A stretch of 64,000 nucleotides of DNA from Neoceratodus forsteri (taxonomy: Eukaryota; Chordata; Ceratodontiformes; Ceratodontidae), in assembly GCA_016271365.2 (NCBI GenBank), contig CM057451.1, positions 368,983,501-369,047,500 on the forward strand, read 5' to 3'. The number at the start of each line of letters is the position of its first letter. The stretch's first letter is position 1. This document shows, piece after piece, positions 23,817 to 34,698 of the stretch. The translations under genes were made by a program, and so were the position numbers. Below the pieces are notes generated by a model. It was not told where the DNA came from. It searched no databases and worked only from the letters and a program-made list of their open reading frames with translations.

Positions 23817-24033
23817 GATTTGGTTGGCAGTGGTGTGATAAAAATTTGGTAACACAAGCTTTAACAGTTCAGTGTGTCAGCTTAGTACTGTGAAGCTCAC
23901 TTGCAAAATAAGCCAGTGATTTATTTTTAAAAGAGAAAACAGAACGATATAATTTTACTTACAGTCAAAGTTCCTACTTGTTTTATTTTTATTTCTAAAG
24001 TGCAAGTTAGAGTAGTCATAGTTAGGGAAGAAG

Positions 24034-26777
24034 ATGGCTTCCAACTACAGTGGGTACTCTGCAGACTACTTGAGGCAGTTGTGCCAGGAAAGAGGAGTCC
24101 AATATGAGGGGAAAGCCAACAAGCAGAACCTCATAGATACCCAGGTGGCAGCAGATGCCCAGAGCATCGAGTCACATACTGTGACTGTAAAGGACCAAAC
24201 CTTGGGCATGGAGGGCCAGCTGCCAGTGAAGTGTAAAGATCCGGCGAAGAGGACTGCAGGGCCAGTGCAAGCCAAGGGCCACAGCTGCAGGGGAAGGTCA
24301 CCAGTATTCTGGAGCCAGAAGCCATCAGGCTGTAGATGGAGTTGCGGAGGATGGAGCTGGGGTTCCAGAGAGAAGAGAAACGAGAGCAGTGAGCCACAGA
24401 GGAGAAGAGGGAGCGAGAACAGTGAGAAGCTGTGTGAGAATGGCGAGAAGTAGAGTATGAACAGTGACAGGCTGACCATGTAGAGTGTGAGCACCAGAGG
24501 CAACATGAACTGGAGAAGCTACGACTCTAACCACCGGCACCAGGGCAGGTAAGTGACCTGGGTTTAACTGGAACTACAGGACTAGGTTACAAATGAAATT
24601 CCAAATTGATCCAATTCTTTAATAATTCTGGGTTACTTCCCAGAATTGTTAAAGAATTGGCTGAGTTTTTGGTTGGCCCAATCACAGCTATCTATTAAAA
24701 ATCACTGGAGGAGGGGCTGGTCTTGGAGGCTTGGAAACAGGCAGTAGTGGTACCCATACACAAAAAGGAAATAGGCACAAGGTGAAAAACTATAGGTCCA
24801 TTAGCTTAACATCAGTATTGGGCAAGATCCTGGAAGGCATCATCAAGGACCATATCATTTACCATCTTAACATAACAAGTAATATTGACTATACTCAGTA
24901 TGGTTTCACCCAAGGCAGGTTGTGTCAGACCAACCTTCTTGAATTCAATGGCAGGATTAGTAAAGCCTTGGAGAGTAAACATTCGGTTGATGTCATTTTC
25001 TTAGACCTCTCAAAAGCGTTTGATAAAGTACCTCATGGTGAGCTTGTGGATGCCTTAATTGAGCACAGCACTGAGGGAAAAATAACCTGATGGATAGAAG
25101 CTTTGCTCGCTAACAGGAAAAAGAAGATCAGCGTAATGGGGACATGCTCTGGCTGGGCTGATGTGACTAGTGGGGTGCCACAGGGTTCCGTTTTGGGGCC
25201 CTGTCTATTTAATATATACAATGCTTCAATGAATACTGCCACAGGAGTTTGGGTATCTAAATTTGCTGATGATACAAGACTAGAAAATATTGTGGATAGT
25301 CAAGAGGATGCAGATAACCTTCAAGCAGCAATAGGCAACCTGGAAAAGTGAATACTTGACAAAAAAAATGACTTGGAGGGTGGATACTGAATAAGGTGGA
25401 GGATGAGAGAGACCTGGACATTAGGGTAACAAATGACCTAAGCTATAAGTTACAGTGTAATTAAGTCATCAGAAAGTCCAGTAGCATCTTACATTGCATA
25501 AATAAGCATATCAAATGCAAAAATAAAGAAGTTTTGTTGTCTTTGTATACATCCTTGGTGAGACCACATGTTGACTACTGCGCTCAGTTCTGGTCACCAG
25601 GCAGCAGAACAGAAATAAATGCACTAGAGAGAGTACAGAAAAGGGCAACTCACAATAGTAAAGAGATAAAGGGACAGGATTACCAAATCAGACTTAATAT
25701 CCTAGGTCTATAGTCTTTGGAATACAGATGTCTGCAGGGGGACATGTGTCTGATTTTTAGAGCCCTTACAGACCCACAACTGTGGGAACCTCTGGGGTTG
25801 AATTACAGAAATCTCCACTATAATACCAGAGCTCACCCCCTGCAACTAGAAGTTGAAAGTTTTAGATCCACCAAAAGGAAACAGTGGTTCTCTGTTAGAA
25901 TAATGAAATCCTAGAATGAACTTCCACTGGAGGTAGTGGCAAGTGATAGTATGAATATTTTCAAATCTAAATTGGATGCACACCTTATTAAAAATAACAT
26001 ACTGGGATACTCTTGATTTAGTGAGCCATTAGGACTTCGGTCTAACAGAGCTCTGTAATACCTATGAAACCTATGATAGCTGAATTTAAAGAGGATGAGG
26101 ATATGTATGCCTTTTTAAATTCCTTTGAAAAAGTTTGTATTCAGGCCAATATTCCTAGAGGGTCCTGGAGCTTCCAGCTATCCCTGCTACTTACTGGGGA
26201 AGCTTGGGATGCATTGGGTCAAATGGACAATGAGGACAGTAATGATTACAGCAAACTTAAAGCTGCACTTTAAAAAAAGTTTGATTTAACTTCAGAAGCA
26301 TACAGAGCTAAATTCATAAGCTCAGGAGAAGCCCTGACATGAGCTACGAGGAGCTAGCCATGAAACAATATCAATGTTTAAAACATTGGTGGGAAGTAAT
26401 TGAAGCAAACTCTGTAGATAAAATTGAAAATGCTGTATTGTTGGAGCAGTTTTTTTTGGGTATGCCCAGCAGATCTGAAAACCTGGCTAGAGGACCGAGA
26501 TCCCAAAACAGTGCAAGAAGCTGCTGAACTCTTGGACCGCTATGACAAGAGCAGACCTGCTCTGAGAGTGAATGGGGTGGGCATGGCAGCACAGAAAGGG
26601 AAAAGTGCACCTTCAGGACAGCTAAAAACCTCACTGCCTCCACTGAAGCCAGTTAGCCCTAGGTTTCAAAGGAAAGATTTTTCTGAGAAAAGAAATGAAT
26701 GTTGGGTTTGTAAAAAAAACTGTGCATATTGCCAGACAGTGTCCCAAAAGGATGAGCAATACACAAGGTGGTGCTAG
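24034..26777 (+). pseudogene. Gmr1-like gag, broken and interrupted by a CR1-like LINE
   Basis: The frame at 24034 starts MASNYSGYSADYLRQLC and covers ~139 residues of the matrix-like N-terminus before frame loss. A LINE occupies about 24590-26060. Gag resumes at 26064 with IAEFKEDEDMYAFLNSFEKV and LLLTGEAWDALG, a capsid/SCAN-like helical region typical of this element group, then stops at 26271. It continues in other frames with LEDRDPKTVQEAAELLDRYD. A single zinc knuckle is suggested by CWVCKK at about 26701, with the remaining His and Cys in a shifted frame. Start chosen by the position 218 bp after the LTR. Confidence 0.8.
24590..26060 (+). mobile_element. 5'-truncated CR1-like LINE inserted in gag
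   Basis: RT sequence begins near 24640 and becomes open at 24731: KNYRSISLTSVLGKILEGII, YGFTQGRLCQTNLLEF, DVIFLDLSKAFDKVPHGELV with its catalytic Asp. After a stop at 25090 it continues with SGVPQGSVLGPCLFNIY and KFADDTRLENIV, with FADD intact. The C-terminal part (about 25680-26020) ends with NELPLEVVAS in a broken frame. The 3' end around 26050 carries an ACCTATGAAACCTATG motif, though some of this may be gag sequence. Gag lies on both sides, so it inserted after the LTR element did. I cannot define a TSD. Confidence 0.82.
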
Positions 26778-26819
26778 GAAAGAAGTGGGTTGTTTGTGTG
26801 TCCCTGGAAGCATGTCTGT

Positions 26820-27115
26820 GAACATGAGAGAACACTGGCACCCAGTCACTGTGAATGGTGTACAGACATAAGGGTTAAGAGACAAAGGGGCATCCCTGAC
26901 ATTGGTAAAAGGGGATCTGGTAGAGCCTGGTCAGCTTATACCCAATAAATTTGTAACTGTACAAGGGTTCACTGGGGAGAAGAAAACATTGCCACTCACT
27001 AGTGTTCTCCTAGACTGGGGTAAAACAGGAGGAACTGTGTAACAGGTGGCTGTAGCCAAAATTTTAGCAGTTGACGTCATCCTTGGCAACAATCTCAAAC
27101 AGGGGATGGTGTGTG
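26820..27115 (+). pseudogene. Gmr1-like aspartic protease, inactive
   Basis: Frames around 26850-27115 read a retropepsin-like pattern: KGASLTLVKGDLV, then VQGFTGEKKTLPLTSVLLD, and ILAVDVILGNNLKQG, which corresponds to the 'ILG.D' flap-end motif. The active-site D-T/S-G-A is present only as D-K-G-A (26881-26892), so the Thr/Ser next to the catalytic Asp is lost. There is an in-frame stop just before it and another at about 27040. Confidence 0.65.
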
Positions 27116-27389
27116 TAGTTACTCATAGCCAAGTGGCAAAGGAAAACTGTGGTGCCCCAGACCCCAGAGAAGCCACTGTGGAAACCACTGGGTGGCTGGT
27201 TCCCCAGCCTGTGTCTCCTGATATGGAGACTAATGAAAGGGGGGTAGCAATTCCCCTGGTTGCAGTTAACCAAACAGCTATGGAGGGTTACTCCGAAGAA
27301 GAAAGGGTGACCCATTGTCAGAGGGTTAGGGATGGCAGTGATCCTGAGTACCCTGGTGCTAGTGCTAGGGACCCTAGTTTAGATACTGA

Positions 27390-28670
27390 AGGGGACCTGT
27401 CCCATGCCTTGGGAATGTGTAAGGAGTTTGCAGCTGCTCAGAAAAGTGACCCTAGTCTAGAGAAGCTGAGGGCTTGGGCAAACTCTGATGGAATACAAGG
27501 AGGTGACGGGAAACATAAGGTTTATTGGGAAAATGGACTGATGTATACTTAGACTGAAAAGACAGAGGGAGGGGTGATAGGCAGGCAGCTTGTCATTCTC
27601 CAGGGGTACCATGAGCAGTTGCTCAAGATTGCACATGATATTCCCATGTCTGGTCACCTGGGATTCATGTGCACTATGCAGCAATTGGTCCAGAATTTCT
27701 ATTGACCCAACTTCACCCAGTAGGTGAAGGACTATTGCAGATCTTGTCACTGGTGCCAAGAAATAGAGAAAGTGGATAAGAAAACCCAAGCCACCCTAAT
27801 TCCATTGCCCATAGTGAAGAAGTCATTCCAGAGGGTAGGAATGTATATTGTGGGACCTTTAAATACCCCCCACTCCTCTGGGAAGAGGTTCATCCTGACT
27901 GTGGTGGATTATGCCACCCGGTACCCAGAGACAGTCGCCCTATCCTCACTGAGGACAGACAAAATGGCAGATGCCTTACTTGGGATTTTCTCCCATGTTG
28001 GGTTTCCGCAGGAGGTTATCACTGATTGAGGGGTTCCTTCATGTTGGACCTGATCAATGTTTGTGGGAGAAGTGTGGGGTGCTGCAGAGATGCATGACAC
28101 CTTATCACCTGCAAGCCAATGGGCTTGTGGAAGGATTTAATGGTACCCTGAAGTCAATGCTCCAAGCGTTTGCTCAACAGCATGGGAGGGACTAGGAGAA
28201 ATACCTACCCTGCCTGTTGTTTGCGTACAGGGAGGTGCCCCAAGAGTCAACAGGGTTTTCCCTCTTTGAGCTCTTTTATGGATGCCGGGTATGTGGGCCC
28301 CTAGACATGAGCTGGGAGGACTGGGAAGGCAAGCACGCCACCCAGGGAACTCCCATAGGTGATTATGTCCTTAGGTTTAGGGAAAGGCTGAAGGAACTTA
28401 TGTGGACAGTCCAGAGCAACCTGACAGCTGCCTAGCAGAAACAAAAAGTGTCGTATGACCGCAGAGTCAGAGCTCGCTCGCACACGGTGGGTCAGGAAAT
28501 CATGGTCCTCATTCCGGTCCAGAAAGACAAGCTCCAGGCTGAGTGACCAGGACTGTAAAAAGTAGTTAGAAAGGTAAATGACGTGAACTATATCATAGAG
28601 TTACCTGACAGAAGACATACAGAAAGAATGTACCATGTCAACATCATGAAGCCATATACTAATAGGGCTG
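27390..28670 (+). pseudogene. Gypsy-type integrase located upstream of RT
   Basis: HHCC zinc-binding region: EQLLKIAHDIPMSGHLG supplies the histidines and CRSCHWCQ (about 27737-27760) the cysteines. Core: MYIVGPLNTPHSSGKRFILT at the first acidic site (Asp appears changed to Tyr), VVDYATRYPE, then FPQEVITD with the second Asp followed by a stop at 28027, and GLVEGFNGTLKSML with the third acidic residue at about 28130. The C-terminal region (28560-28660) has VNDVNYIIELPDRRHTERMY, a GPY-like module. The sequence is Ty3/Gypsy-like although its position is Copia-like. Confidence 0.88.
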
Positions 28671-28777
28671 ACATGGTGTTTGCAGTGTGTAGTCTTGGGG
28701 AGGGGATGGATGAAGGAGACCCCCTTCTGGACTTGCTAGAAGAAAGCAAGTAGGAGTCCTCTGTAGAGGAAGTTAAA

Positions 28778-29680
28778 TTGTCACCCCAGCTGGCCCCAGA
28801 CAAGAGCCAGGAAGTAAGGGAGGTTTTAACAGACTTTGCCCCACTGTTTAGTGCCAAGCCTGGACTAACCCCCTTAGTGACACATGATGTGGAGACAGGG
28901 AAGCAGGCATCCATACAGTGGATAGCATATTGGGTGTCAGAGGCTGTCCAAAAGGACATTAGGAGGGAGGTGGAGGAAATGCTTGACTTAAGGGTAATCC
29001 AGAAATCCCACAGCCCCTAGGCCTCACCCATAGTCCTTGTTCCCAAGCCAGATGGCTCTACTCATTTTCATGTGGACTATCATGGACTGAATGCAGTCAT
29101 GAAGTCCGATGCCCACCCAATGCCCCAGACGGATAAACTCCTGGACAAGTTGGGAGGGGCGACCTACCTTATGACTATTGACCTGACAAAGGGGTATTGG
29201 CAGGTAGAGTTAACTGACAGCACTAGGGAGAGGTCAGCCTTCATCACTCTGATAGGGTTATTTGAATTTAATGTCTTTTGGAATGAAGAACGCCCTGGCC
29301 ACTTTCCAAAGGTTGGTGAACCAAGTGTTAAATGGTGCTGAGGAGTACGTTGTGACATACCTGGATGACATTGCCATCTTTAGTGCCAGCTGGGAGGAAC
29401 ACCTGCCCCACCTTAGGGAAGTGCTGGGCAGGATACAGAGGGCTGGGTTCACTGTCAAAGCTGAGAAGTGCCAGGTGGCCATGGCTGAAGTGGCATACCT
29501 TGGGCATGTTGTAGGCCGGGGACAGCTCTGTCCTAACCAAGTAAAAATAGAGGCAATCAAAGCATGGCCTCGACCAGAAATGCAGAAGCAGGTCAGGAGA
29601 TTTCTAGGGACAGCAGGGTACTATAGGAAATTGTACCCAATTACAGTGCCCTGGCTGCTCCCCTATCTGACCTGGTAACG
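28778..29680 (+). pseudogene. Gmr1-like reverse transcriptase, frame-broken
   Basis: 28778-29020 has the N-terminal segment FAPLFSAKPGLTPLVTHDVE and VEEMLDLRVIQKSHSP. 29030-29340 has IVLVPKPDGS, DYHGLNAVMKSDAHPMPQ and LMTIDLTKGYWQV with the first catalytic Asp. After a one-base frame change, 29262-29678 has FGMKNALATFQRLVN, VVTYLDDIAIFS (YLDD at residues 33-36) and KCQVAMAEVAYLGHVVGRG, then RRFLGTAGYYRKLYP. All three catalytic Asp are visible but in different frames. It lies downstream of integrase. Confidence 0.9.
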
Positions 29681-29689
29681 AAAGAAAGC

Positions 29690-30172
29690 CTAAGTAAGAA
29701 AATTATCTGGGAACCAGCCTGTGAAAAAACCTTTACCAGACTGAAGGAGGCACTGTGCAGTGCTCCTGTATTGACAAGTCCTGACTATAGCAGACCCTTT
29801 ATAGTCCAGACTGACACCTCAGATGTGAGTATTGGGGCCGTGCTGAGTCAGACATTCAGCCAAGGGAAGGATCGCCCCATTGTGTACTTAAGTAAAAAGT
29901 TACTTCCCAAGGAGCAGGCATATTCTGCTGTGGAAAAAGAGTGTCTTGCCATGGTGTGGGCCTTAAAGAAGTTAGAGCCATACTTATACAGGCAGCATTT
30001 TGAGGTACAAACTGGCCACAACCCCCTGGTTTGGCTGACACAAATGGGAAAAATGAATGGTAGACTATTAAGATGGAGTCTTGCCTTGCAAGGGTATGGC
30101 ATGATGATCTTACATACTGCTGGAGCAACCAGTCAGAATGCAGATGGCTTGTCTCATCTATATGAGGTGTGA
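29690..30172 (+). pseudogene. Gmr1-like RNase H domain
   Basis: The frame 29771-30172 (133 residues) reads FIVQTDTSDVSIGAVLSQ (first catalytic Asp), VYLSKKLLPKEQAYSAVEKE with the catalytic Glu, and CLAMVWALKKLEPYLY. HFEVQTGHNPLVWL follows, where the Asp of the usual 'TDH' is Gly. It ends TSQNADGLSHLYEV with the ADGLSR-like last Asp, 44 bp before the 3' LTR. So RT-RNase H is the last coding unit. Confidence 0.88.
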
Positions 30173-30215
30173 ACTGACTTAGGGAGCCCCCAGATTCAGT
30201 CTGGATGGGGAAGGG

Positions 30216-31346
30216 TGTGACGCTCTGCCCCTTGCTTATGATTATTGTATGAAATTTGTATTATAAATGCCTGGTCTGTGTAATACATTTCAATGTATGA
30301 GGAATTTGGCCTGTGGCTACAAGGTGTCAGTGGCTGAAAACCACAGGATACTGTAAAACAGACCAGAAGGACCATTTAATTGACTTCCTTGCAAAATAGC
30401 ATTTTATTACCTTTTTATGACCTGCCCAGGCTTTTTGAAGTTGAAACCAAATGTGACTTTATGACATCAGAAACAGGACATCATTAGGCCGATTCCTGTT
30501 GGCTTTTTTAACACCTTGGTGCCCGTGTGGGAATGTTAAGATCAAAGAAAATGTTTAATTAAAGGATGCCATATTTAGGAAATGTTTTTTTCTTCTGATG
30601 TTCCATTAATTAAAGATACCTCCTGGTAGAAAGTATGTTAGAATTAATTCTGAGAGAGGGTCTAGATGACCTCATCCAAAAGGGGGTGGGGGGAAGACAG
30701 AGAAAAAACATGTAACATTGTAAATGAAGTGATATCATCTTGGGCTCTGAAGAAACAAAGTTCTCTCTCTAACTAAAAGAGCACTTAGAAAGGTAATAGT
30801 TAGAAAGCAATTACATCTTTTGTGGTAGGAGTGTTTAGTCTGAAACTTCCTTTTTGTTTTATAAGATTATAAGCTGTATGATATATTGTTCTGTATTTTA
30901 TTTTACTTATTTTACAATTTTTAGTAAATAACCATTTTCTTTGAAAGACTGCCTGAGTGTCTGTTAGTTCTTTCTGAATGTGATGTATAGGTTGTTAAGT
31001 CTGACAACTGTTCAGCAGCTTGATGGTGTTACTGAGCTTGGGAAAGAAGGTAAGACTATATCTAAGGTCTCTTATATAGTTTTAAGGGTTCATTTTGGAG
31101 ACCTGGCTTGGTGCCCCTGGTGAAAGATCGTACTGCAGTCCTGAAGAGGGTACATATCTGAGCCTGTACATTGGGTATACTAGCATATGGTTCACAATTT
31201 GAATCCCTCCAGAACTTGAGGCTAAAGGTGATTCGGACCCAAAGCAGACAGGAGGGTTACCCTATCTGTTACCTGTTCACACTGTTACGCTCTGTGTTTG
31301 ACACTGTGGGAGCAGAAGGCCTGACCTGTGAAGTGTGTTTGTGTCA
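30216..31346 (+). repeat. 3' LTR of the Gmr1-like element
   Basis: 1131 bp, starting TGTGACGCTCTGCCCC and ending GTGTTTGTGTCA, followed by CATAC, the same five bases that precede the 5' LTR. The purine tract GGGGAAGGG ends immediately before it. Confidence 0.93.
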
Positions 31347-31351
31347 CATAC

Positions 31352-32127
31352 TACAACAAATTCAGAATAAGAAAATCAGAGTGCAAAGTTTCCACTAAAA
31401 TGCTAAAATTAAACATTGGGATAATCCATAACCAGGCACCCCCTCAAAATATATTTTTTTTAATTAGTAAATACAGGTTTGAGGTAAAATTATAGAATCA
31501 CTACTTAAAGATTTAAGTTAGCCACATGTCTAACAGTGATTTCAGTACAGATAGCAGCAGTGATTCACAAAGGGATAATCATGTACCCTAAATGTAATCT
31601 GTCTCTATGAAAACGTGATCCAGTTCTTGGACAACAATACCTCATATACATAATTTCTGTTATATCTTTGCAAAACATCTGCCACTGTACTACATTTGGC
31701 AGTCATTGAAAAATGTCTCCCCTAGCTATTCATCCATGTATTATAAACAGTAGAACCCAAACCAGCCAAACCATATGAAAATTCATCACTGCAAGTCTTC
31801 TGTATTATGCAGACTATGATACTTAACAGTTGTAGGGTAAGTTAGTGCATCTGGATATATTTGCTGCATATGCATCTCAATTGCTAAGGGGTACTGACCA
31901 TGTTCACTCTTCCTCAAGCCAAGCTAGCTACAGTATGTGTAGCACTAACATTAATGGGAAGATTATGCCATATTTTCAGGAAGAAGTTAACATTTTAAAA
32001 AGACAGTAACATGGACTGAGAAGCAACTTGTGTGGGTGAATCATCATGCTAGCCAAGATATTTCCAGGTTGTGTTCAGTAAGCCTAACCAGTGGGAGCAG
32101 AAGGGAAGAGGGATACAAATCTAAGAT
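31352..32127. other. Flanking sequence of the Gmr1-like insertion; no gene seen
   Basis: AT-rich DNA that was contiguous with 22686 before insertion. Joined frames across the empty site are short, and I cannot assign them to a protein. Confidence 0.35.
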
Positions 32128-32800
32128 AGAACCCATTTGTGATTTAAAGTTACATTACGGAAGTGCGGCCTCCAGAACTGGATACCATATTCCAAATGAG
32201 GCCTCACCAGTGATCTGCACAGTGGCATCACCACCTCCTTCCTTCTGCTGGTAATACTTCTCCCTATGCACCCCAGCATTCCACTAGCTCTTCCCACAGC
32301 ACTGGTACATTGTTTAGCCACCTTTAGGTCATCCAGTATGATTATCCCAAAATCCCATTCCTGTTTGGTGACCATCAGTTTCTCTCCCCCTCCTGTAATC
32401 CTCCCCTGGGTTCCTGCAACCCAAATGCATGATTTTGTACTTGTTTGAAACAAATCTCAGCTGTGACACTTCGGACCATTCCTCCAGTTTTTCTAGGTCC
32501 CTCCTCATTTTTTCCACCCTTCCCGGAGTGTCTACCCTGTTGCAGATCTTAGTGTCATTCGCAAACAGGCACACTTTCCCCCCCAGCCCCTCTGCAATTT
32601 CATTTGTGAAGACATAAAATAAGACTGGGCCCAGTACTGATCCCTGTGGCACCCTGCTGGTCACACTCCTTTCCTTACACTGAGCACCATTTACCATGAC
32701 TCTCCATCTTCTATCATGCAACCAGTTCCTAACCCAGTTTACCACCTTATGACCCACTCCCAGGCTGTCTAGCTTGTTCACAAGTCATATATGGAATGGT
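32128..32800 (-). pseudogene. CR1 LINE fragment, RT active site mutated
   Basis: The 32781-32329 frame reads LGVGHKVVNWVRNWL, SRVPQGSVLGPVLFYVF and CLFANDTKICN, so the catalytic FADD has become FAND. The 32453-32121 frame adds SAVGRASGMLGCIGR and LVRPHLEYGIQFWRPH. It lacks the 5' part and the CR1 tail, so both ends are truncated. It is more diverged than the 11584 copy. Confidence 0.88.
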
Positions 32801-33204
32801 TTCATAGGCCTTACTAAATGCAATTCATGTTTATGTTTAAGCCAGTGAAACACTCTTATCAGGTTAATGGCATTTGCAGCCATAGTGGCTATGCCAGAAC
32901 TTGATCTTTTAGGGTATGTCCTACATTTTAACATTTGGTATACCCCATTTGTTGTTAAATTAAATATTCTAATATTTTATTCCATTTCTAGCAATACTAG
33001 AACCCTCTATTCTCAGTAGCTATTACTGTCAATGTAATACTACCTGGATATTCCAGGAACACCATTCCAGGCCTTCCAGATGAACAGCACAGAATCGAGT
33101 GGCTAATGTCATGCTAAGCCACAGAAATAAGAAAAGGAAAAGAAAACAGTAGCTGATGAGATGAAAGGAACACAATCTAAATTTGATGGCACTGCAAATT
33201 TAAG
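32801..33204. other. No recognisable feature
   Basis: AT-rich spacer between the CR1 fragment and the long-LTR element. The last four bases (TAAG) are the target duplicated at 40240-40243. Confidence 0.4.
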
Positions 33205-34698
33205 TGTAACCCCCTTGTTACCCGGGGTTACTACAATCCCAGTCAGACCTAGTGGTAGGCAGGGAAGGCAGCTTGTGAAACTCCAGTTAAATGGGTTTCA
33301 CACTGTCTCACTCTGTTCTCAGTCTCAGCTGAGACTGAGGGATGACATCACCAATAGAACTATCGCAGCTGCATGAGCCACATTGGAATCTGCATCAAGG
33401 GAGTTGGCATAGAACGTTGGGAGGTTTTGAAGTGAGTCAGTGTGAGTCAGTTCAGTGTGAAGTTGGGAGCTTGCTGAAAAAGCAGCTCAGTGAAGGCTCT
33501 AGGAGCCTCAGCCCTGACAGAGGGCTACTTTTAGTTTTAAGGGTGTGTGTCTCCACCTTAAAGAGAAACACAGAAGATAATTGAAGTGGTGGAGACCGCT
33601 GTTTTCGGGTCTCAGTGCCCCCTTCCTTCGGGGGGGGCAGGAAAGGGTTCCCTGCAGATTCCTGGGGCAACCCCCTAGTTCTGCTTGTAAAGGAAAAGCT
33701 GCCTATGTGTTCCAGAGTTTATTTGGGAGAACAAGAAGATTTGTGAGTTGCCTGTGGGGCACCTGCAATGTGAGGGTGAGTGTCTGCTCTTGCTAAAAGG
33801 GCCTATGTTTTTCACCCTGGGACTTGTGTGACAGTGTGGGGCTTGAACTACTAAAATATTGGGAAGCCTAGAGTAATGGGCTAAGCAAAGTAAAAGTAGG
33901 TTCAAGTCCAGAGCTTGTTGGGATGCAAATGATATGTAGAGGAGATGTGACAGACGTCTACCCAGAATCTACATTTGAAAGTTTTCAGTAAAGGAATTGT
34001 TCAGTTTCCAGAGAAATGGCCAGGTATGGGCTGTGGGAGCTGGAGGTGGGTGGCCCCCCCATCTTTAGTGACCAGGTCCACCTCTATGGATTTCTTCTGT
34101 GGGTTTCTACTTTACCTCAGGCACTTGGCCAGTGATGAGAGAAGTACCCAGATGTGGGATTGTAAGGAAAAGTCTCTCTAGGAGTCGAAGACTCTACTGT
34201 GGTTTGGGGAGCCACAACAGGATAATTGGTTTATTCCTCAAATGGACCGCGGATCAAGTGGCCAGCGGGGGAGCCGGGCCAGTGGGGAAAACCCAAGTAG
34301 TGTACAAGTCGGGCTGTGTACCCAAAGCTGCATGCAAGTCCAGGCTGTGTTCCTGGTGGGTTTAGAGCCTGAGGGCTGGAAATGGTGATAAAGTGTTCTG
34401 TTGTCTCTAATCTGCATTACCAGGAATGTAGCCCTGTGGGGGTCCGTCTATGCTTTGTTTGTTCAGCTTGGATGTGAATAAAAGCCACACTGAAGAATCC
34501 CATTCCTGGTTCTGGACATTACAGTTATTGTTTCCTGTGTTCGATTTACTTGGTTGCCCTGTTCAGAGTAGCCAAACCCTAGGTCCCCTGTGCCGAGTAA
34601 CCTCATCCTCCTGAACCCAGTCCCCACCAGGTACTGCTGTCAGCTTCAACAGCATGCCACCTGTCGTTTTTTGCTAAAAGCAGGGGTGAGGGGTTACA
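33205..34698 (+). repeat. 5' LTR of the long-LTR element
   Basis: 1494 bp. It contains AATAAAAGCCACACTGAAGA near 34477, a likely polyadenylation signal. The interior begins AATGGAGGCACCACTTTGG; TGGAGG two bases after the LTR has the TGG expected at a primer-binding site (tRNA-Cys or tRNA-Gln are possibilities, not shown). Confidence 0.92.

Larger units (their letters stand above)
22687..31346 (+). mobile_element. Ty3/Gypsy-type LTR retrotransposon with Gmr1-like domain order (IN before RT), decayed
   Basis: Two LTRs (22687-23816 and 30216-31346) both start TGTGAC and end in CA, and are flanked by CATAC at 22682-22686 and 31347-31351. The interior encodes, left to right, gag, aspartic protease, integrase, reverse transcriptase and RNase H. 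Integrase (zinc-binding plus DDE core) precedes RT, the reverse of ordinary Ty3/Gypsy. That order is known for Gmr1-type elements first described in cod. RT and integrase sequences are Gypsy-like, not Copia-like. A sequence following the left LTR, TTGGTTGGCAGTGGTG, sits where a primer-binding site is expected; I cannot assign its tRNA. A purine tract GGATGGGGAAGGG precedes the right LTR. Many stops make the copy inactive. Confidence 0.9.

Noticed and set aside
24066..24506. 146-residue minus-strand frame
   Set aside because: It is antisense to the gag frame of the Gmr1-like element, and its composition is the shadow of the coding strand.
22479..31398. A single host or LINE frame spanning the empty site of the Gmr1-like element
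   Set aside because: The joined frame is short and I could not extend or identify it convincingly.
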